Below, in pieces: positions 34,377-46,612 of a DNA stretch of 64,000 nt. Source of the DNA: Agrocybe praecox (lineage: Eukaryota; Basidiomycota; Agaricomycetes; Agaricales; Agrocybaceae); assembly GCA_964017145.1 (NCBI GenBank), contig OZ024840.1, forward strand, positions 2,728,001-2,792,000, written 5' to 3'. The notes below the pieces were generated by a model. The model worked only from the letters and a program-made list of their open reading frames with translations, had not been told where the DNA came from and ran no database searches. Made by a program: the position numbers and the translations under genes. How positions within the stretch are numbered: position 1 is the first letter of the stretch; each line of letters begins with the position of its first letter.

Positions 34377-34700
34377 CAATCTAGTATTTATTCATTCGCA
34401 CGATCTTCAGGAAGTATCTTTACGGAAAATATGTACGTATAATAGTCTCTGTTTTACAAAATCTCAACAACTCGTATTGTTTGATATCACTTGAGATTCT
34501 CAGAATTGATATACTTATGTATTTTGGCCTCGAAAGGATAATTTCGGGTAAAAGATCCATCAATTAAATTTACTGGGAAGAAAGCCGCATCAGTTCCTTA
34601 CGTACTCTTTCAGGGCTACGCTACTAGTCGCTGTGAACGCCCCCCGTTAACAACTCACACTGCATAACATAATGAGCTGAAAGGACAATACTCAACCATA
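34377..34700. other. Intergenic, WRAP73 3' flank / hydrolase promoter
   Basis: 324 nt between two same-strand genes. AT-rich 3' flank then a more balanced upstream region. No ORF, repeat or RNA gene recognised. Confidence 0.45.
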
Positions 34701-36073
34701 ATGGACTTGGTTGACTACAAAACATTGACGATTTCTCGAGGCTACACTTACTCCTATTACTGCGGTACACCCAGCCCGAGAGCAGTGGCTGAATTGGATC
34801 CGGGAGATCCTCCGCTCCCTGCTTTGTTGTTCCTGCACGGTTTCCCCACGAGCTCTCGGCTTTGGAAAAATCAAGTCAAGTTCTTCGAGTCAAGAGGATT
34901 CTTTGTGATTGCCCTCGATTTGCTGGGCTTTGGAGGGAGCTCGAAACCCACAGAAGTAGACGCGTACCGCTCCAGTCTTGTTTGCAGGGACATTGTGGAG
35001 ATACTTGACCACGAGCAGTCACAACAGGTAATTGCCATTGGACATGATATGTACGTAGTCCCTTTTGTATGTTTTCTTGTGCTTATTCTTTTTCGTACAG
35101 AGGCTCTAGAATTGTTTCTCGACTGTCTAACTTTCATTCAGAGCGCTTTATGGCTTTCGGATTCATCTCCGTCCCATATTGCGCGCCACGTCCTCAATCA
35201 AAGATTGATTTTACATTGAAGATGGTAGCTTTTAATGGGGCCAATTTACTCGACTTGAAATCTGACGGTCTTTCTTCTAGACGAAAAAAATGTGTGGATA
35301 CGAACTTTGCGGCCATTTACTCTTTTACGCAGAATCAGGGGCCGACCAGCTCATATTGGCTCAGGTAATGTCGTTTGAGGCTTCTTTCACTGCTCTAATG
35401 GGCTAGATGAGTTGATACTGTTTAGTTGGATTCATTTTTCAGAGTTATCTTTCCCGAAGATCCCAAGTTATGGGTTACCCAGGTTGCCCCGATTGGAGCT
35501 CTGAAGTCATGGCTGGAACGAGGCGGAAAGACAAAGGTGGCTCCGTACCTTACATCAGAGGTAATGACGAGAATTTGATCTATTTGACATTCTTTTCTAT
35601 GTTTAACTTTTTTTATTAGGATCTTGCCGTTTGGCGTCAGGTGTTCTGCAGGGATGGGATTTCTGCTGCTCTGTGCTGGCACAAGGTACGTAATATTGGC
35701 CCATTCATGCTCAGAGCATATACTTATAAAGAACGGTTCCTTACTAAGGCTTCAGTTTCGGGCCTTAATGCTGAAGATGATAAACGTACGCAATCTCATT
35801 TTTGCCCCTTTTTTTTCTTGAGTAGAATATTGATTATCAAGACGACTTTCCCCAGCCATACCACTCGAAAGATACCCAGTGACCAAACCTGTGTTTTTCG
35901 CTGCTGCTAGTCATGACTACATCTCTCGCTCCATACTTGGCATCGCAACTATCAACCATAACTGTTCCAATGCTACTATACGGGAGTTTCACGATGGTCA
36001 TTGGCTTATGTTGTCCTCGCCTGGAGAATTAAATGCCGCAATATTCTCCTGGGTAATGGATTGTATTTATTAA
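34701..36073 (+). CDS. Alpha/beta hydrolase, epoxide-hydrolase type
   Basis: About 345 residues after six introns. Start MDLVDYKTLTISRGYTYSYY. Motifs: LLFLHGFPTSSRLWKNQVKF (HGFP oxyanion loop), VIALDLLGFGGSSKPTEVD, and IAIGHDIGSRIVSRLSNFHS with the nucleophile Asp in GHDIG. The cap has TKKMCGYELCGHLLFYAESG, FPEDPKLWVTQVAPIGALKS, LAVWRQVFCRDGISAALCWH and SVSGLNAEDDKPIPLERYPV. VTKPVFFAAASHDYISRS follows, and the His is in REFHDGHWLML. GHDxG rather than GxSxG, plus the cap-domain Tyr/Trp blocks, supports soluble epoxide hydrolase over esterase. Correct acceptors had to be chosen at several introns, but every junction restores the frame. Substrate unknown; no localisation signal. Confidence 0.85.
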
Positions 36074-36706
36074 CCATGTGCTTTGCTTGTGACAACATGG
36101 GTACGATAATCTTATATTTTTGATGGAAGCGCTGATATGATTTTGTTTTATTTTGAAATATAAGGTCAATAATGATTTTTACAGGGCGCAGAAAACATGA
36201 AGACAGCAGAGACGAAAAAGAAAACACTGTCTAAACGCTAAACTGAAAATTTGGAATGATTTAGTAGAAGACTTACATATTATGTCTGCCATTAGATGAA
36301 AACCAATAGGCAGATCTCACACATGCTTTATACTTGCTTTTTATGCCACATACAGAGTTAAAATTGAACACACATATATATGACCGTGGCGCTTCGATCC
36401 TCGAAATCATTGGCTAGTCATCTAGCGTCGATATAAGCGATCAATTGAAATCGAAAGCAGTAGTGTCTTAGATGCGCGTACTTTTGCGGCAGGCTCAGGG
36501 TGCAGCAGATCGGATTTGGTTAAGCACATGCCGGGAGGCTCCGAGCAAGCGGAGTTTAAGAATGCACTCAAAAGGCAGACGGGAAATGCCATTATGAGTC
36601 CGATTAAATCTCCGCGCGCCGTGGCCCACGTCTTCACTGTGGCGTTACCTAAGCTTGCATTCCGTTCGCGGACGGGCTCCTCGAAAACCTCACTCATCCT
36701 TCTCTT
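36074..36706. other. Intergenic, hydrolase 3' flank / m-AAA protease promoter
   Basis: 633 nt. The first 340 nt are AT-rich, the rest GC-balanced. Short open frames on both strands (36422-36697 minus, 36516-36725 plus) overlap the protease promoter and show no domain. No repeat or RNA gene seen. Confidence 0.4.
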
Positions 36707-39162
36707 ATGCTTTCACGTTCACTAAAGGCAGCAACGCTGCTACGACCCCGTAGGGCTCCTATATCCGCACTAAGGCGTCTTGCCACTCCTTCAAATAGTC
36801 CCAATCCGAACGAAAACGACCAGGAAAAGGGCAAAGAAATTGGCAAGGACTCTGACAAGCCCAAAAAACCTGAGCTTCCCAAAGCCCTTGAAGGGTTCTT
36901 CCAACAGTACCAAAAATCACAACGGAAGCGGCAATCTACGGAAAGAGAGTCTTCATCAACAGCGAAGGATGGCGAAAAGCCTCGAAATCGTCGCAATAAC
37001 GAGGAGCCTCCTCCGCCGAACAACAACGGATTTTCCACTTCACAATTAGCTTGGATGGTCGCTTCTGCTACTGCGTATCTAGCATGGTCCAACACAGGCT
37101 CTGCGCGGTCTCGCGAGATAACGTGGCAAGAGTTCAGGACCGCATTCCTTGATAAGGGCCTTGTCGACAGCCTGACGGTCGTCAACAAACATCAAGTTCG
37201 TGTGAAGCTGCATTCTAATGCAACAGGAACCATGCAAACAGGTCAATCCGGAGGAGAATATTACTTCTCGATAGGTAGCGTCGAAGCCTTCGAGCGAAAG
37301 CTTGACGAGGCACAGGCAGAGTTAGACATCCCTACCGCGGAACGCATCCCAGTTTCTTACCAAGACGAAATTTCATCAGTTGGCGCTTTGCTCAACTTTG
37401 CACCCACACTTCTTCTTATTGGTGTGCTCTATTGGATATCAAGACGTGGTGCTGGAGGCTCGAGTGGCGGTATCTTTAATATCGGAAAGAGTCGAGCCAA
37501 ACTTTTCAATAAGGACACAGAAGTTAAAGTGAAGTTTAAAGATGTCGCTGGAATGGATGAAGCCAAGGTGGAGATCATGGAATTTGTCAAGTTTCTGAAG
37601 GACCCTGCCAAATACGAGAAACTCGGTGCGAAAATACCACGGGGTGCCATCTTATCTGGTCCTCCCGGAACAGGTAAAACGCTTCTGGCTAAAGCAACGG
37701 CTGGCGAAGCCTCTGTACCTTTCCTATCTGTATCTGGGTCCGAGTTTGTGGAGATGTTCGTTGGTGTTGGTTCCTCTCGCGTTCGCGATCTCTTCGCTTC
37801 GGCAAAGAAGAATGCTCCTTGCATCATCTTTATTGATGAAATAGATGCAATTGGGAAGTCAAGAGGAAAGGGAGGCTCATTTGGAGGCAATGATGAGCGA
37901 GAGTCGACACTAAACCAACTTCTCGTTGAAATGGATGGGTTCGGCACAAACGAACATATCGTCGTTCTTGCCGGCACCAACAGACCCGATGTCTTAGATC
38001 CTGCCCTCATGCGTCCAGGTCGATTCGATAGGCATATTGCTATTGACCGCCCTGATGTGTCAGGCAGAAAAGGCATTTACCTAGTCCACCTTGGTCCCAT
38101 TCGCCTGGCTGAAGCCCTCAAATCGGATATCGCCTCTTTTGCTCAGAAACTTGCCGTCCTAACACCTGGATTTTCTGGCGCAGATATAGCTAATGTCTGC
38201 AACGAAGCCGCTTTGCATGCGGCCCGTCGTAGCTCTGATTACGTTGACGACGTTGACTTCGATACCGCCATTGAACGTGTCATTGTCGGCCTGGAGAGGA
38301 AGAGTAGGGTACTAAGCGTAGAGGAAAAGAAAACCGTAGCATATCACGAAGCTGGCCATGCTATTTGTGGATGGTTCTTGGAGCACGCCGACCCTCTACT
38401 CAAGGTCAGCATTATTCCAAGAGGAACTGGTGCTCTCGGCTATGCTCAAGTGCGTTATTCAACTCTTATTTCTGACTTTTATTTTCTGAAGACATCTTAG
38501 TATCTACCTCCTGATCGCTATCTTCTATCAACTCCTCAAATGATGGACAGAATTTGTATGACTTTAGGTGGCCGCGTTTCAGAGGAAATCTTCTTCGGCG
38601 CGGAGAACATCACAACAGGTGCCCAAGATGACTTGCAGAAGATCACGCGCATGGCATTCGAGGCCTGTGCCAACTATGGCATGAATGATGTTATTGGTCC
38701 AGTCAGTTATGGTGGTGACCGGGCTACTAAAGAGGGTTGGACCAAACCTTTCAGTGAGAAAACTGCGGAGATGCTGGACTTTGAAGTTCGCAAAATGATC
38801 ACTAATGCATACGATCGAACTCGTACTTTGCTCCGAGATCACAGAGACGACGTAGATAAAGTTGCACAGCTTCTTCTTGAGAAGGAAGTGATCACCCGGT
38901 AAATCATTTTCAACGTCCTCTGCAATTCGATTGCTGACTATTGATCCCTAACTCCTTTAGCGAGGATATGATCAGGCTGCTTGGTAAGAGACCATTTGTC
39001 GGTCGCTCTGATGACATGGATAAATGGCTCGATGAAAATCGCGGGGAGAAGAGTGCACCTCCCCCGCTGGAACCTGCATCGCCGAACACTCTCGATGAGC
39101 CATCGCCATCGCCGTCCCTTGCTCCTGCCTATAAGAGCTTAGACGATAGATCAATATTGTAA
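36707..39162 (+). CDS. Mitochondrial m-AAA protease subunit (Afg3/Yta12, FtsH family)
   Basis: ATP-dependent zinc protease of the inner mitochondrial membrane, about 780 residues from three exons. The N-terminus is an Arg-rich presequence ([20 protein letters not shown]) with a charged linker. Two TM segments ([17 protein letters not shown] and [18 protein letters not shown]) flank the FtsH extracellular domain, which marks the m-AAA rather than i-AAA type. AAA motifs: GPPGTGKT at residues 318-325, [11 protein letters not shown] (Walker B), [20 protein letters not shown]. The zinc site HEAGH lies at 547-551. The last exons add ERLM-type helices ([20 protein letters not shown]) and the tail [10 protein letters not shown]. 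Whether it is the Afg3/Yta10 or Yta12 paralog is not certain. Confidence 0.93.
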
Positions 39163-39225
39163 CGGAGCCGCGTAAAAGGTAGTTATATGCGTATTAGCTA
39201 CATTTGTATTTTATCTATAATCTAC

Positions 39226-39249
39226 ACAACCACTCATACAACCACTCAT
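39226..39249. repeat. Two tandem copies of a 12-bp unit
   Basis: ACAACCACTCAT is repeated twice in the 116-nt convergent spacer between the m-AAA protease and the MFS transporter. Probably a neutral minisatellite seed. Confidence 0.6.
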
Positions 39250-39277
39250 TTCATTAAATCGCTATTTATGTAGAGTT

Positions 39278-41760
39278 TCATAGAGTATATCTGAACCCAC
39301 TCCAATCATCGCCCTTCAAAGCTTTAGCTTCTTCCACAGAGCGATACCTGCCATTCCGCTCATGCGCATGCTTATTGTCCACACCATCTATAACCTCGTC
39401 CCGTTCTCCACGATCGCGACGAGCATTTTCCCTCTTGAGGAAAACGAGGAACACGATCGAACAGATTAGGCCGATAGCAATGTATGCTAGAACGATCTCG
39501 TGACCCAAACGGTACCAAGGCCTATCTTGAGCACGGTACTACAAGTAACACAAAATGTTACGAGAGTTAAGAACAAAAGGTGTTAAAAAAAACGATGTGA
39601 AGGTATATCTGATAATGGATGTTTACGTACAATGTTCGCTGTAACAGCTCCATTTATGTTTCCAAATCCTATGGCCATTCCAAGGGTGACCCCGCGTTTG
39701 TATGATCCTTCAATATTGCCGGCAACCCATGCAACCGAATTTGCTATCCAGCCGTTATATGACCGAAGTTGATCAGCATATGAACTTATTAAAACTTACG
39801 GATAGTTGGAAAGATTGCCCTGACACATCGCAACAGAATGTCAATCACCGTGAAGGAATAGAATGGGAAATAAGGAACGTACGATACTGCCAGGAAGACG
39901 GCGAAGTATGAAAGAGCTGCTGACTTCGAAACGATGAGTATTATATAGCCGATCAACCCTATGCCAAAGAGCACGCTTTGGGAGAGATGAGTCAGACATA
40001 AAATCACCATGCGCAAGTAGACGTACAAATTTATCTGGCTGCGTGTGCCGAGTCTGTCTCCCAGAAAGCCGATACAGCAGGTCATGATACAACCCCAAGC
40101 ATATACAGGAACCGAGAGTAGGTTTGCTACTGTGGCTTTGAACCCTATAATTCCGATGTCAGAATATGGTTTAGAGATCATAGCGGACTACTATTTACCG
40201 AGCTGTGAGTTGTAAGATTCGTCAGATATGGATATGTCCAGAAAAGTAAATGAACTACACACCTGGCTAATGATTGTAGGTGTAAACAAAGAGAACGCGT
40301 ACAAGGGTCCATCACTTGACAAGACTTATTCAGCAAGGCCGACAGACTCAGGCATGTCTTCAAAGGACGTACAAGCCCATATAGATGCCCACTAATTAGA
40401 TAGTCAGTTTTCCTAGGCAGGCCATTGAATCTTAATTACACTCACTTGCAACCCAAGTTTTCCAGTCACTCAAGCTCTGCCATATGTATTTTGTGTGAAA
40501 CGATTCCCCTGCTGCACTGAGTTTCATATCGTCCTGTAGGCGTTGGACTACGAACAATCCTACGGAATGATGTTCGATGAAAAAAGAAACGGGCCACAGC
40601 ATAGGAAACAACGCACTTTCGGGTTCAGTTAGAAACTTCACACCTGACGAGCTGGGGAAGTCCGGTATGATCCAAAACGAGACAATTCCAACGAGGACAG
40701 TGGCCAAGCCTTCGAGAATGAAAATCCATTCCCATCCTGGAAATTTTCATCAGGAAAGTATGAACCAAGAAGTAAAATGATCCATACCCGCTTTCCCGCC
40801 CACACCATCCATATTCGATATGGCTGCAGCAAGCAGACCACCTTGCGGAGGAGTCTAAGTTATTCACTTATGGCTGCACCTGTGTAGAGCTCACTGAAAG
40901 CGCCTGCAACTGTGGCGGACGAAAAGAATACTGCTACACGGGTACCCATTTCTGAACGTTTGTACCAGCTGAATTAAAGTGACCGATTTCATGTATAGTT
41001 AGCGTAAGATGGAGACAGTTGAACGCATCAAAATAAATACCTAGTTATGTAGAAGACAATGCCAGGATACAGCCCAGCTTCTGTGGCACCCAGGAGAACC
41101 CGAACGGCTGTAATTCATACGTAAAAATGCCTCCATGTCTGCCTAACCAACTTACTTAGGAGTCCGCCATAATCCTTTATCACCCCGTGCATAGTCTGAG
41201 GGGACAAATGTTATACGAATGCGATGGTAGATGCTCAATCGGTTCACTCTACCATTATTATTCCCCATAGCACCATCATAGTTGATAAATAAATGGAAGG
41301 CCTAAGCCTACGCAAGATGACATTGCTCGCGGGCTATGATCACAATCAAACCAGCTTTGAGTTTAGCCCTCGAACGGATTTTAGAGTAAATAATGTGCGA
41401 ACCTCAAGAATAGCGTAGGGGAAGAAGAACAGAGTCAACGCATTCAGATATTGTCTATCGGTAATGCCGATGTCCCGTTCTAGGTTATAGAGCTGGTAAA
41501 AAATAGGGGCCTTGATTACAGGCCGCTTCGAAGGGACGAAAATACGCGCCAACCTTCGCGTTGCCAATGCTTCCTCTATCCAAGAAGTTGAGCAAATATA
41601 GAAGCGCCAACCAGGGAATGATGTGGATGTCGATTTTCCTGAGGATCGCCCGCTCATTGATGACTGTGTCGGCGGGGGAATCTGAGCTTCCTGAAAATGC
41701 AGCCTTGGCCTCTGGTGGACATTCTTCAGAGGTTTTTGAAAGGGACGGTGTATAAGTCAT
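39278..41760 (-). CDS. MFS transporter, anion:cation symporter (allantoate/nicotinate permease-like)
   Basis: Twelve-TM transporter of the ACS (Dal5/Tna1) family, about 500 residues over ten or more short exons. N-terminal cytosolic part, then KIDIHIIPWLALLYLLNFLD with DRGSIGNAK (family LDRxNIGNAK), LFFFPYAILEVPSNVLLRRL, GATEAGLYPGIVFYITSWYK, GWEWIFILEGLATVLVGIVS and FWIIPDFP. Then MGFDGPLYAFSLFTPTIISQ, LGFKATVANLLSVPVYAWGC and VAWVAGNIEGSYKRGVTLGM, a charged C-terminal tail ending DDWSGFRYTL. An apparent stop in the TM7 region is removed by an ordinary GT-AG intron. Start 41760 (MTYTPSLSKTSEE) is preferred; 41823 is in frame. Substrate is inferred only at family level. UreD lies upstream on the same strand. 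Confidence 0.85.
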
Positions 41761-42327
41761 GCCAAAGGTAGAGAGGTATAGTTGGCTCCAGGATCTCGCT
41801 TTGGTCGGAAGACATGACTTCATATAGCTGTTCCATGTGCCCTTTTCGTTTCCACGTCACATTTCGATAAGGAGAAGCCCAAAACACTTGGGTGCTTTTG
41901 ACATGGCCAGAATGGGTGAGAAGACGTACGCTTAAGTTAGATTACGACAAGTAAGGGACGGCTCATAGACAATACCCCGAAGGATATACTAACCGGCAGT
42001 TCGATAGAAAACAGACGGCAATTGGTATGCATCGTCAATCTACTGTGTCTACTGTCCGTTTCTTGACTTCATCTCGCCTGCTTTCGGAAGTTGCTGATTG
42101 ATTTAAGTTATTTTGTTGCCACGAGTTTCCCATTGACTTCGGAATGAGAACTTTTGGTCGTCTTTAGTCGTGCCCAGTCAGCATCGGATTTTTCATAATC
42201 ACGTCGCTCTTCAATTGTAAAAATGACAACATGGGAGCATCATGCATCATGACCTGTGGATATGCAATGGAGGAGAATGCATGCGTACAGTTTGGGTCAT
42301 AGACGCCAAACGGGTCAAACCTTGTCC
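41761..42327. other. Intergenic, MFS promoter / UreD 3' flank
   Basis: 567 nt between two minus-strand genes. Several short open frames occur but none is recognisable. I did not find a convincing GATA-factor cluster by eye. Confidence 0.4.
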
Positions 42328-43342
42328 TTACACAAAAGCGCGCTGATAGAGATCTTTCCCAACAATCGCCTCTAGCCCTGAAAGCTGCTCCTTCAGCCAT
42401 TCTTTAACCATTTCGGTCTCAAGAGCTGCCACCCTAACCACTATTCCCCCTTTTGTTGCATCCACGGGACTGACTGACCATATTAATCGTTCAGGTATTT
42501 TTGTTTTGAAGACCGATATCTGATCATATTCCGCGTTGATACCCGTGATGAGAGATTGCATGCGAGGCCCATACAGAAAAAGCATCGCGTAACAAGAGTA
42601 AGGGCGGAGCTTTTCTTGTAAAGGCCTGTCGGGTATCCGGGTTTTTCCAGACTCTCCGTTATCCAATAACATGACGTCCTTCGCAATCCGTTGTCCGTTG
42701 TGGAATATTTCATTTACACTGTGGTAATGAGAAAACGCCCATTCCTCCCCTAGGGACATGCGGCCAGATGTTATCCAGTCCAGAATAACGACTGAAGCAT
42801 CATCCTGGATATAAAATTTTTGCTTTTGGTTGTACGACGCATTGCGGAAGCATGTTACAGGCTCAGGCAGCAGGATCAGACTGCTCTGGGGTGCGATATG
42901 GAAATCAAGCTTCTGTCTTGTTACGGTGTTGTTGTGGGTCGATGTAGGCTGGTCAGGGTTTCTAGGTGTGACAGAGGCCAGCCGTCTTTCAATGCGAGAC
43001 TTGAAGACCTTTGTAGATCCCTGTATCCGAAAAGAAAAACGCTTCAAATCCGCGGCCACGCAATTAATGGTTTTCCATTTCGCTACTTACTTGGGAAAGG
43101 AGCATAAGTTTTGCACCGAGCTGAACATTGACCACCAGATCGATCTCATCACCACCCACAAGGCCCCCTCCATACGTAAGAAGGTAGACCACAGCGGTCT
43201 CATCCTGACAAGACGGAGATAGAAGTTTCAAGGGATACGTTGAGGAGAGCTCTGAAAAGATCGCCCTTTTGCCGTGCGCAGATAGAGTTATGCGACCTTC
43301 ACCAGCCTGTATTTTTGGAAGAGAGAACATTATGGAATACAA
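42328..43342 (-). CDS. ureD: Urease accessory protein UreD
   Basis: Accessory factor that, with UreF and UreG, delivers nickel to apo-urease. Two exons give about 310 residues. Exon 1: SLPKIQAGEGRITLSAHGKR, then VVYLLTYGGGLVGGDEIDLV and LGAKLMLLSQ. Exon 2: GSTKVFKSRIERRLAS (the GSTKVFK/TKIYR-like UreD motif), FHIAPQSSLILLPEPVTCFR (PxPxxxFxxA region), DDASVVILDWITSGRMSLGE (WxxxGR) and a C-terminal WLKEQLSGLEAIVGKDLYQR. All UreD blocks are present and there is no frameshift. Start could be 43342 or 43330. No structural urease, UreF or UreG gene lies in the window; in fungi these are normally unlinked. Confidence 0.92.
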
Positions 43343-43687
43343 ACCAAAATCTTATCTACCAAATACAACGGCCCCTGAAAGTGTGGGCATGTTTGGTGCA
43401 AATAGACCTTTATAGAATTTGGCGAAAATGAAAGAAGGCAAATCAAAATGAGTGTATGTATATTCAATACGATGCTAAAAAGAGAAATCCGAATGCATAT
43501 GTATGTACAAGAACACTGAATGGAGTCGAAATTGCAAATGAGTGTGGTGGCGGTGACGAAAGATGTAGCCAGAAAATCGAAATTAAGCGAATGGTACAGA
43601 GAAAAGGATAAAAAAATAGACACGTCCTATCATAATTCAAGATGAAATGCATAGGGAAACACCTGAAGAAGAAAATACGAATACGAA
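43343..43687. other. Intergenic, UreD promoter / Byr4 3' flank
   Basis: 345 nt, AT-rich, with only shadow open frames. No RNA gene or repeat recognised. Confidence 0.45.
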
Positions 43688-46387
43688 TTAATAATTGCGT
43701 GTAGCAAGCGCTCGAATTTCAAAAAGATATGAACGGTCAGAGGCCAGAGAAGCGTCTTGTTTCGCCAGAGAAGTTCTCCAACCCTTCACTTCTTGGCGAT
43801 GGCGTTCTTCGGCCTTTCGGCAATTTTCGATGAAAGTATCGTCTACGTCGCATACAACCATAGATGCTCGAGAGCCACGATCGCTGCCTGATTCTGATAT
43901 TGTACGTGAGTGACTACAAGCAGGGCTCGATGCTTCTGCTCGTGCATCTGATAGTGTAGTGCTAGTCGAACTAGCATCAGAGGTACGAGGGACGTTTGCC
44001 CGTATTGTTCCACCTTTGGTCTCCCAACTGTCGCCTTCTTCTTCGTCATCGGCGAGGTTGGCAAAGACATCAGGTTCGTCCTCGTCTGGGGGAAGTGTGG
44101 ATATCCAACACATGCGAGCTGGGTCGAATATCATGTTGCCTACCACCCGAGCACCGGACGCGAATGACCCAACAGGTGAACCAATGGTAGAGCCTGAGAG
44201 ATGGGTAATCAGAGCGGGCCTCGTCGATGTCCCAACTGCGACTTCGAAATCGCGAAGGACCTGATCGTTGCCTTCCCACCGTAAAGTTTGTGGGTTCCAC
44301 TTCATCTCTCCGATCACTAAAAAAAATTATTATCAGCATTCTTGAATATCTACCCACCAGTAAATACATACCTTTGGGCGCATTTGATCCGCCTAAATTA
44401 CGGATCAGAGTTGGTTTGCGTTTTGTAACGGAGCTCCCAGAGCTGGATGGTGAATATGGTTGTTTCTTCTTTTTAGGAAGAACTTCTGGAATAGGTGCAG
44501 CCGTGGGAAATTCAATACGAGCAGTGGTACGACGGAGCATACTCGTTGAAGGTTCTGATATCACTCCTTTAGTGGGCGATGCAAAAGTAGTACGCAAAAT
44601 TACTTACCACGCATGGGTGCAGGTTCGCGTTTACTCTTCTTTGAGCCACTGCCTTTGTCGGGTGGTTTTTCTGTTGCTTTAGAGCTAAACGCTGCGCCAG
44701 GTATCCGGTTTCCATAGCCCTTGGGCTGAACACGATATCGAACCTCTTTTTCACGGTCGGTGGGAAGGTCATCTATTCCATCCAATTCCGTGCCATCTCC
44801 GTAAGTTCTTGGACGTTTGGGACGACGAAGTAATTTAGGCGCAGCTGGGGATAATAGATTACCGCTGCTACTGCGCTGAGGTATACTGGCACGCAATGAA
44901 ATACTAGATGGTGGGCGTGGTGGAAGTGGGGACAAGGCGCGCGTCTGAGACGCTTCTTGGTTGGACGCTGAAGGGCCTGCAAAAACCTGAGACAAAGCGG
45001 GCCGCGACTTCAGTCGTGATTGGGTCGGTAGTGTTAAACGAAGGGCAGCAGCATTGGACGACGGCGTAGATGGTCGAGAAGGCGGGAGTTTGAAATCGTG
45101 TATTCTGCTAGTTGAGCTTTTGTGCGATTTCGCTCGAGAAGCGGCAGTGGGATCATTATACCGTGAGGGTTTGATTGGTTCTGCCGCGGTATTCGACCCG
45201 GACGCGGACCCAGAAGCTTGTGCTTGACCAGAGTCGATCAAAGAGGACATGGATGCTTTGCGGGTAAGCTTGCGGGTCGACGCAGGAGGCGATGGTGGCT
45301 TAAGGCCAGAATGAGACTTTTGGCCGCGAAGACTTCCAGGTTTAGCCGCAAGAAAATTCTGATTCGATGGAGACGGAGAAGGAATGGGCGAGAGGGCCTG
45401 GAAGTTTTGTGAACATGATGGAGGGCGGAGAGGTGGGGACGGTGATAATCGAAGCTTTTGTAATTGCTTAGCGGAGGAAGTGGGTGGGTTGGCAGGGGAT
45501 TTGGCCCGTTCTAGCTTGGGCCTTGATAGTGCAGGCCGTGATGCTGAGGGTCTCTGCGGAGGTATGGTGTTGATTCTGCTGAAGCTAGAAACACGTTTGG
45601 AAGATTGTTGTGAACTGTTGATGAGTCTGCTAGGACTTAAATCAACATCGTCATTAATAACGAGGCCCATTTCAAAGTCATCGTCAGGGTCTGAGGAAGA
45701 GACTTTGAGAGGATTTATAGGGGGTCCGGCTTTCTTCTTCATATCAAGGATTTTATTCAGCTGACGACCGCTCTGTCTAGATTCGAAGAGTGATGTAGGT
45801 AAAACCAAGCCTTCGAGATCGTCTTCATCTTCCTCGGTTTCAGTGTCGGGTAGTGAAGGAGATGAGGTCGAGTTGGAAGAGGGAGATGCATCGGCGAATC
45901 CGAGCGAAGAATAGGCGTCGGATGACTGAGAGGACGAGGATGTTTCTTTGTCGCCCCACTCTAACGAGTTCTTGGAGGAGCGGTGGTTGAGAGACAAAGG
46001 AGCGAGTGATAGTTGTGTTAGGTCGGTGGGTAAGGCGAAACCATCTTCGAAATCCTCATCGATTGGTTCAACAAGAGGCTTATTAGAACCTTTGGCATAG
46101 ATTGTAGTAGGAAGTGCCGAAGCCTTGATAGTAGATACGCCCTCTTCATCCTCGTCTTCGGAGGTACTTGGGTTCAACGGAGGACGGATGAAAATATCGG
46201 AGGAAGATGATATCAGATCCGGTTTGGCATTACGCGTAGGCCCCAAATCCATCTCAATGTCCCAGTCTTCATCGTCGTCATCTTTCTCGGATTGTGCATG
46301 GAGAGGAACGCCTTCGGGAATGTCGAAATCTGCATCTGGCCATTCCTCGCGGGGAAGTATAAGAGTTGGTGCTGGAATGGTATTCAT
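43688..46387 (-). CDS. Byr4/Bfa1 homolog, septation-network GAP scaffold
   Basis: Part of the two-component GAP (Byr4-Cdc16 in fission yeast, Bfa1-Bub2 in budding yeast) that restrains the Spg1/Tem1 GTPase before cytokinesis. Three exons give about 860 residues. The N-terminus MNTIPAPTLILPREEWPDAD and EDWDIEMDLG, with later FEDGFALPTDLTQLSLAP and DDLEGLVLPTSL repeats, match the acidic LxLP-type motifs of this family. A long Ser/Pro-rich basic middle follows. The conserved C-terminus is GEMKWNPQTLRWEGNDQVLR, VVGNMIFDPARMCWIST and a helical end RHRQEVKGWRTSL. Identification rests on the C-terminal blocks and is strong for the family. Overall disorder is high. Confidence 0.82.
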
Positions 46388-46612
46388 GGGTAAATATTAA
46401 GAGACAGAAGAAAGGAAAAAGAGAAAGAGTGATTATATGTTTCAGAGACTCAGAAAAGGAGAAAAGAATGAAACAGAAGAAAAGGCGGGTCTACCGAGCG
46501 ACCGTTAAAGCGCTGGCGGACGGGGATTGTAGAGTCGCCTCGTGTGTGTAAACAGAGTGTACAAATGGATGGTGTCACTACTACTGTGACCACTGTGTAG
46601 TATGTACCGTAA

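Noticed and set aside
35600..35880. Apparent frameshifts in the epoxide-hydrolase gene
   Set aside because: Choosing the acceptors CTAAG and CCCCAG restores SGLNAEDDKPIPLERYPV, so the gene is intact.
36422..36697. 91-residue minus-strand open frame with a hydrophobic stretch
   Set aside because: It lies in the m-AAA protease promoter, overlaps an open frame on the other strand, and shows no domain or clear start context.
40261..40380. Apparent frameshift and stop in the ACS-type MFS gene
   Set aside because: A normal GT-AG intron (GTACGT...GTCAAG) removes the stop and restores the TM7 sequence.
39278..43342. Complete urease or allantoin gene cluster
   Set aside because: Only UreD and a family-level transporter match are present; no urease, UreF, UreG, allantoinase or related gene is in the window.
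45218..45764. Plus-strand open frames opposite the Byr4 gene
   Set aside because: They are antisense shadows of a low-complexity Ser/Arg-rich exon; composition mirrors the real frame.
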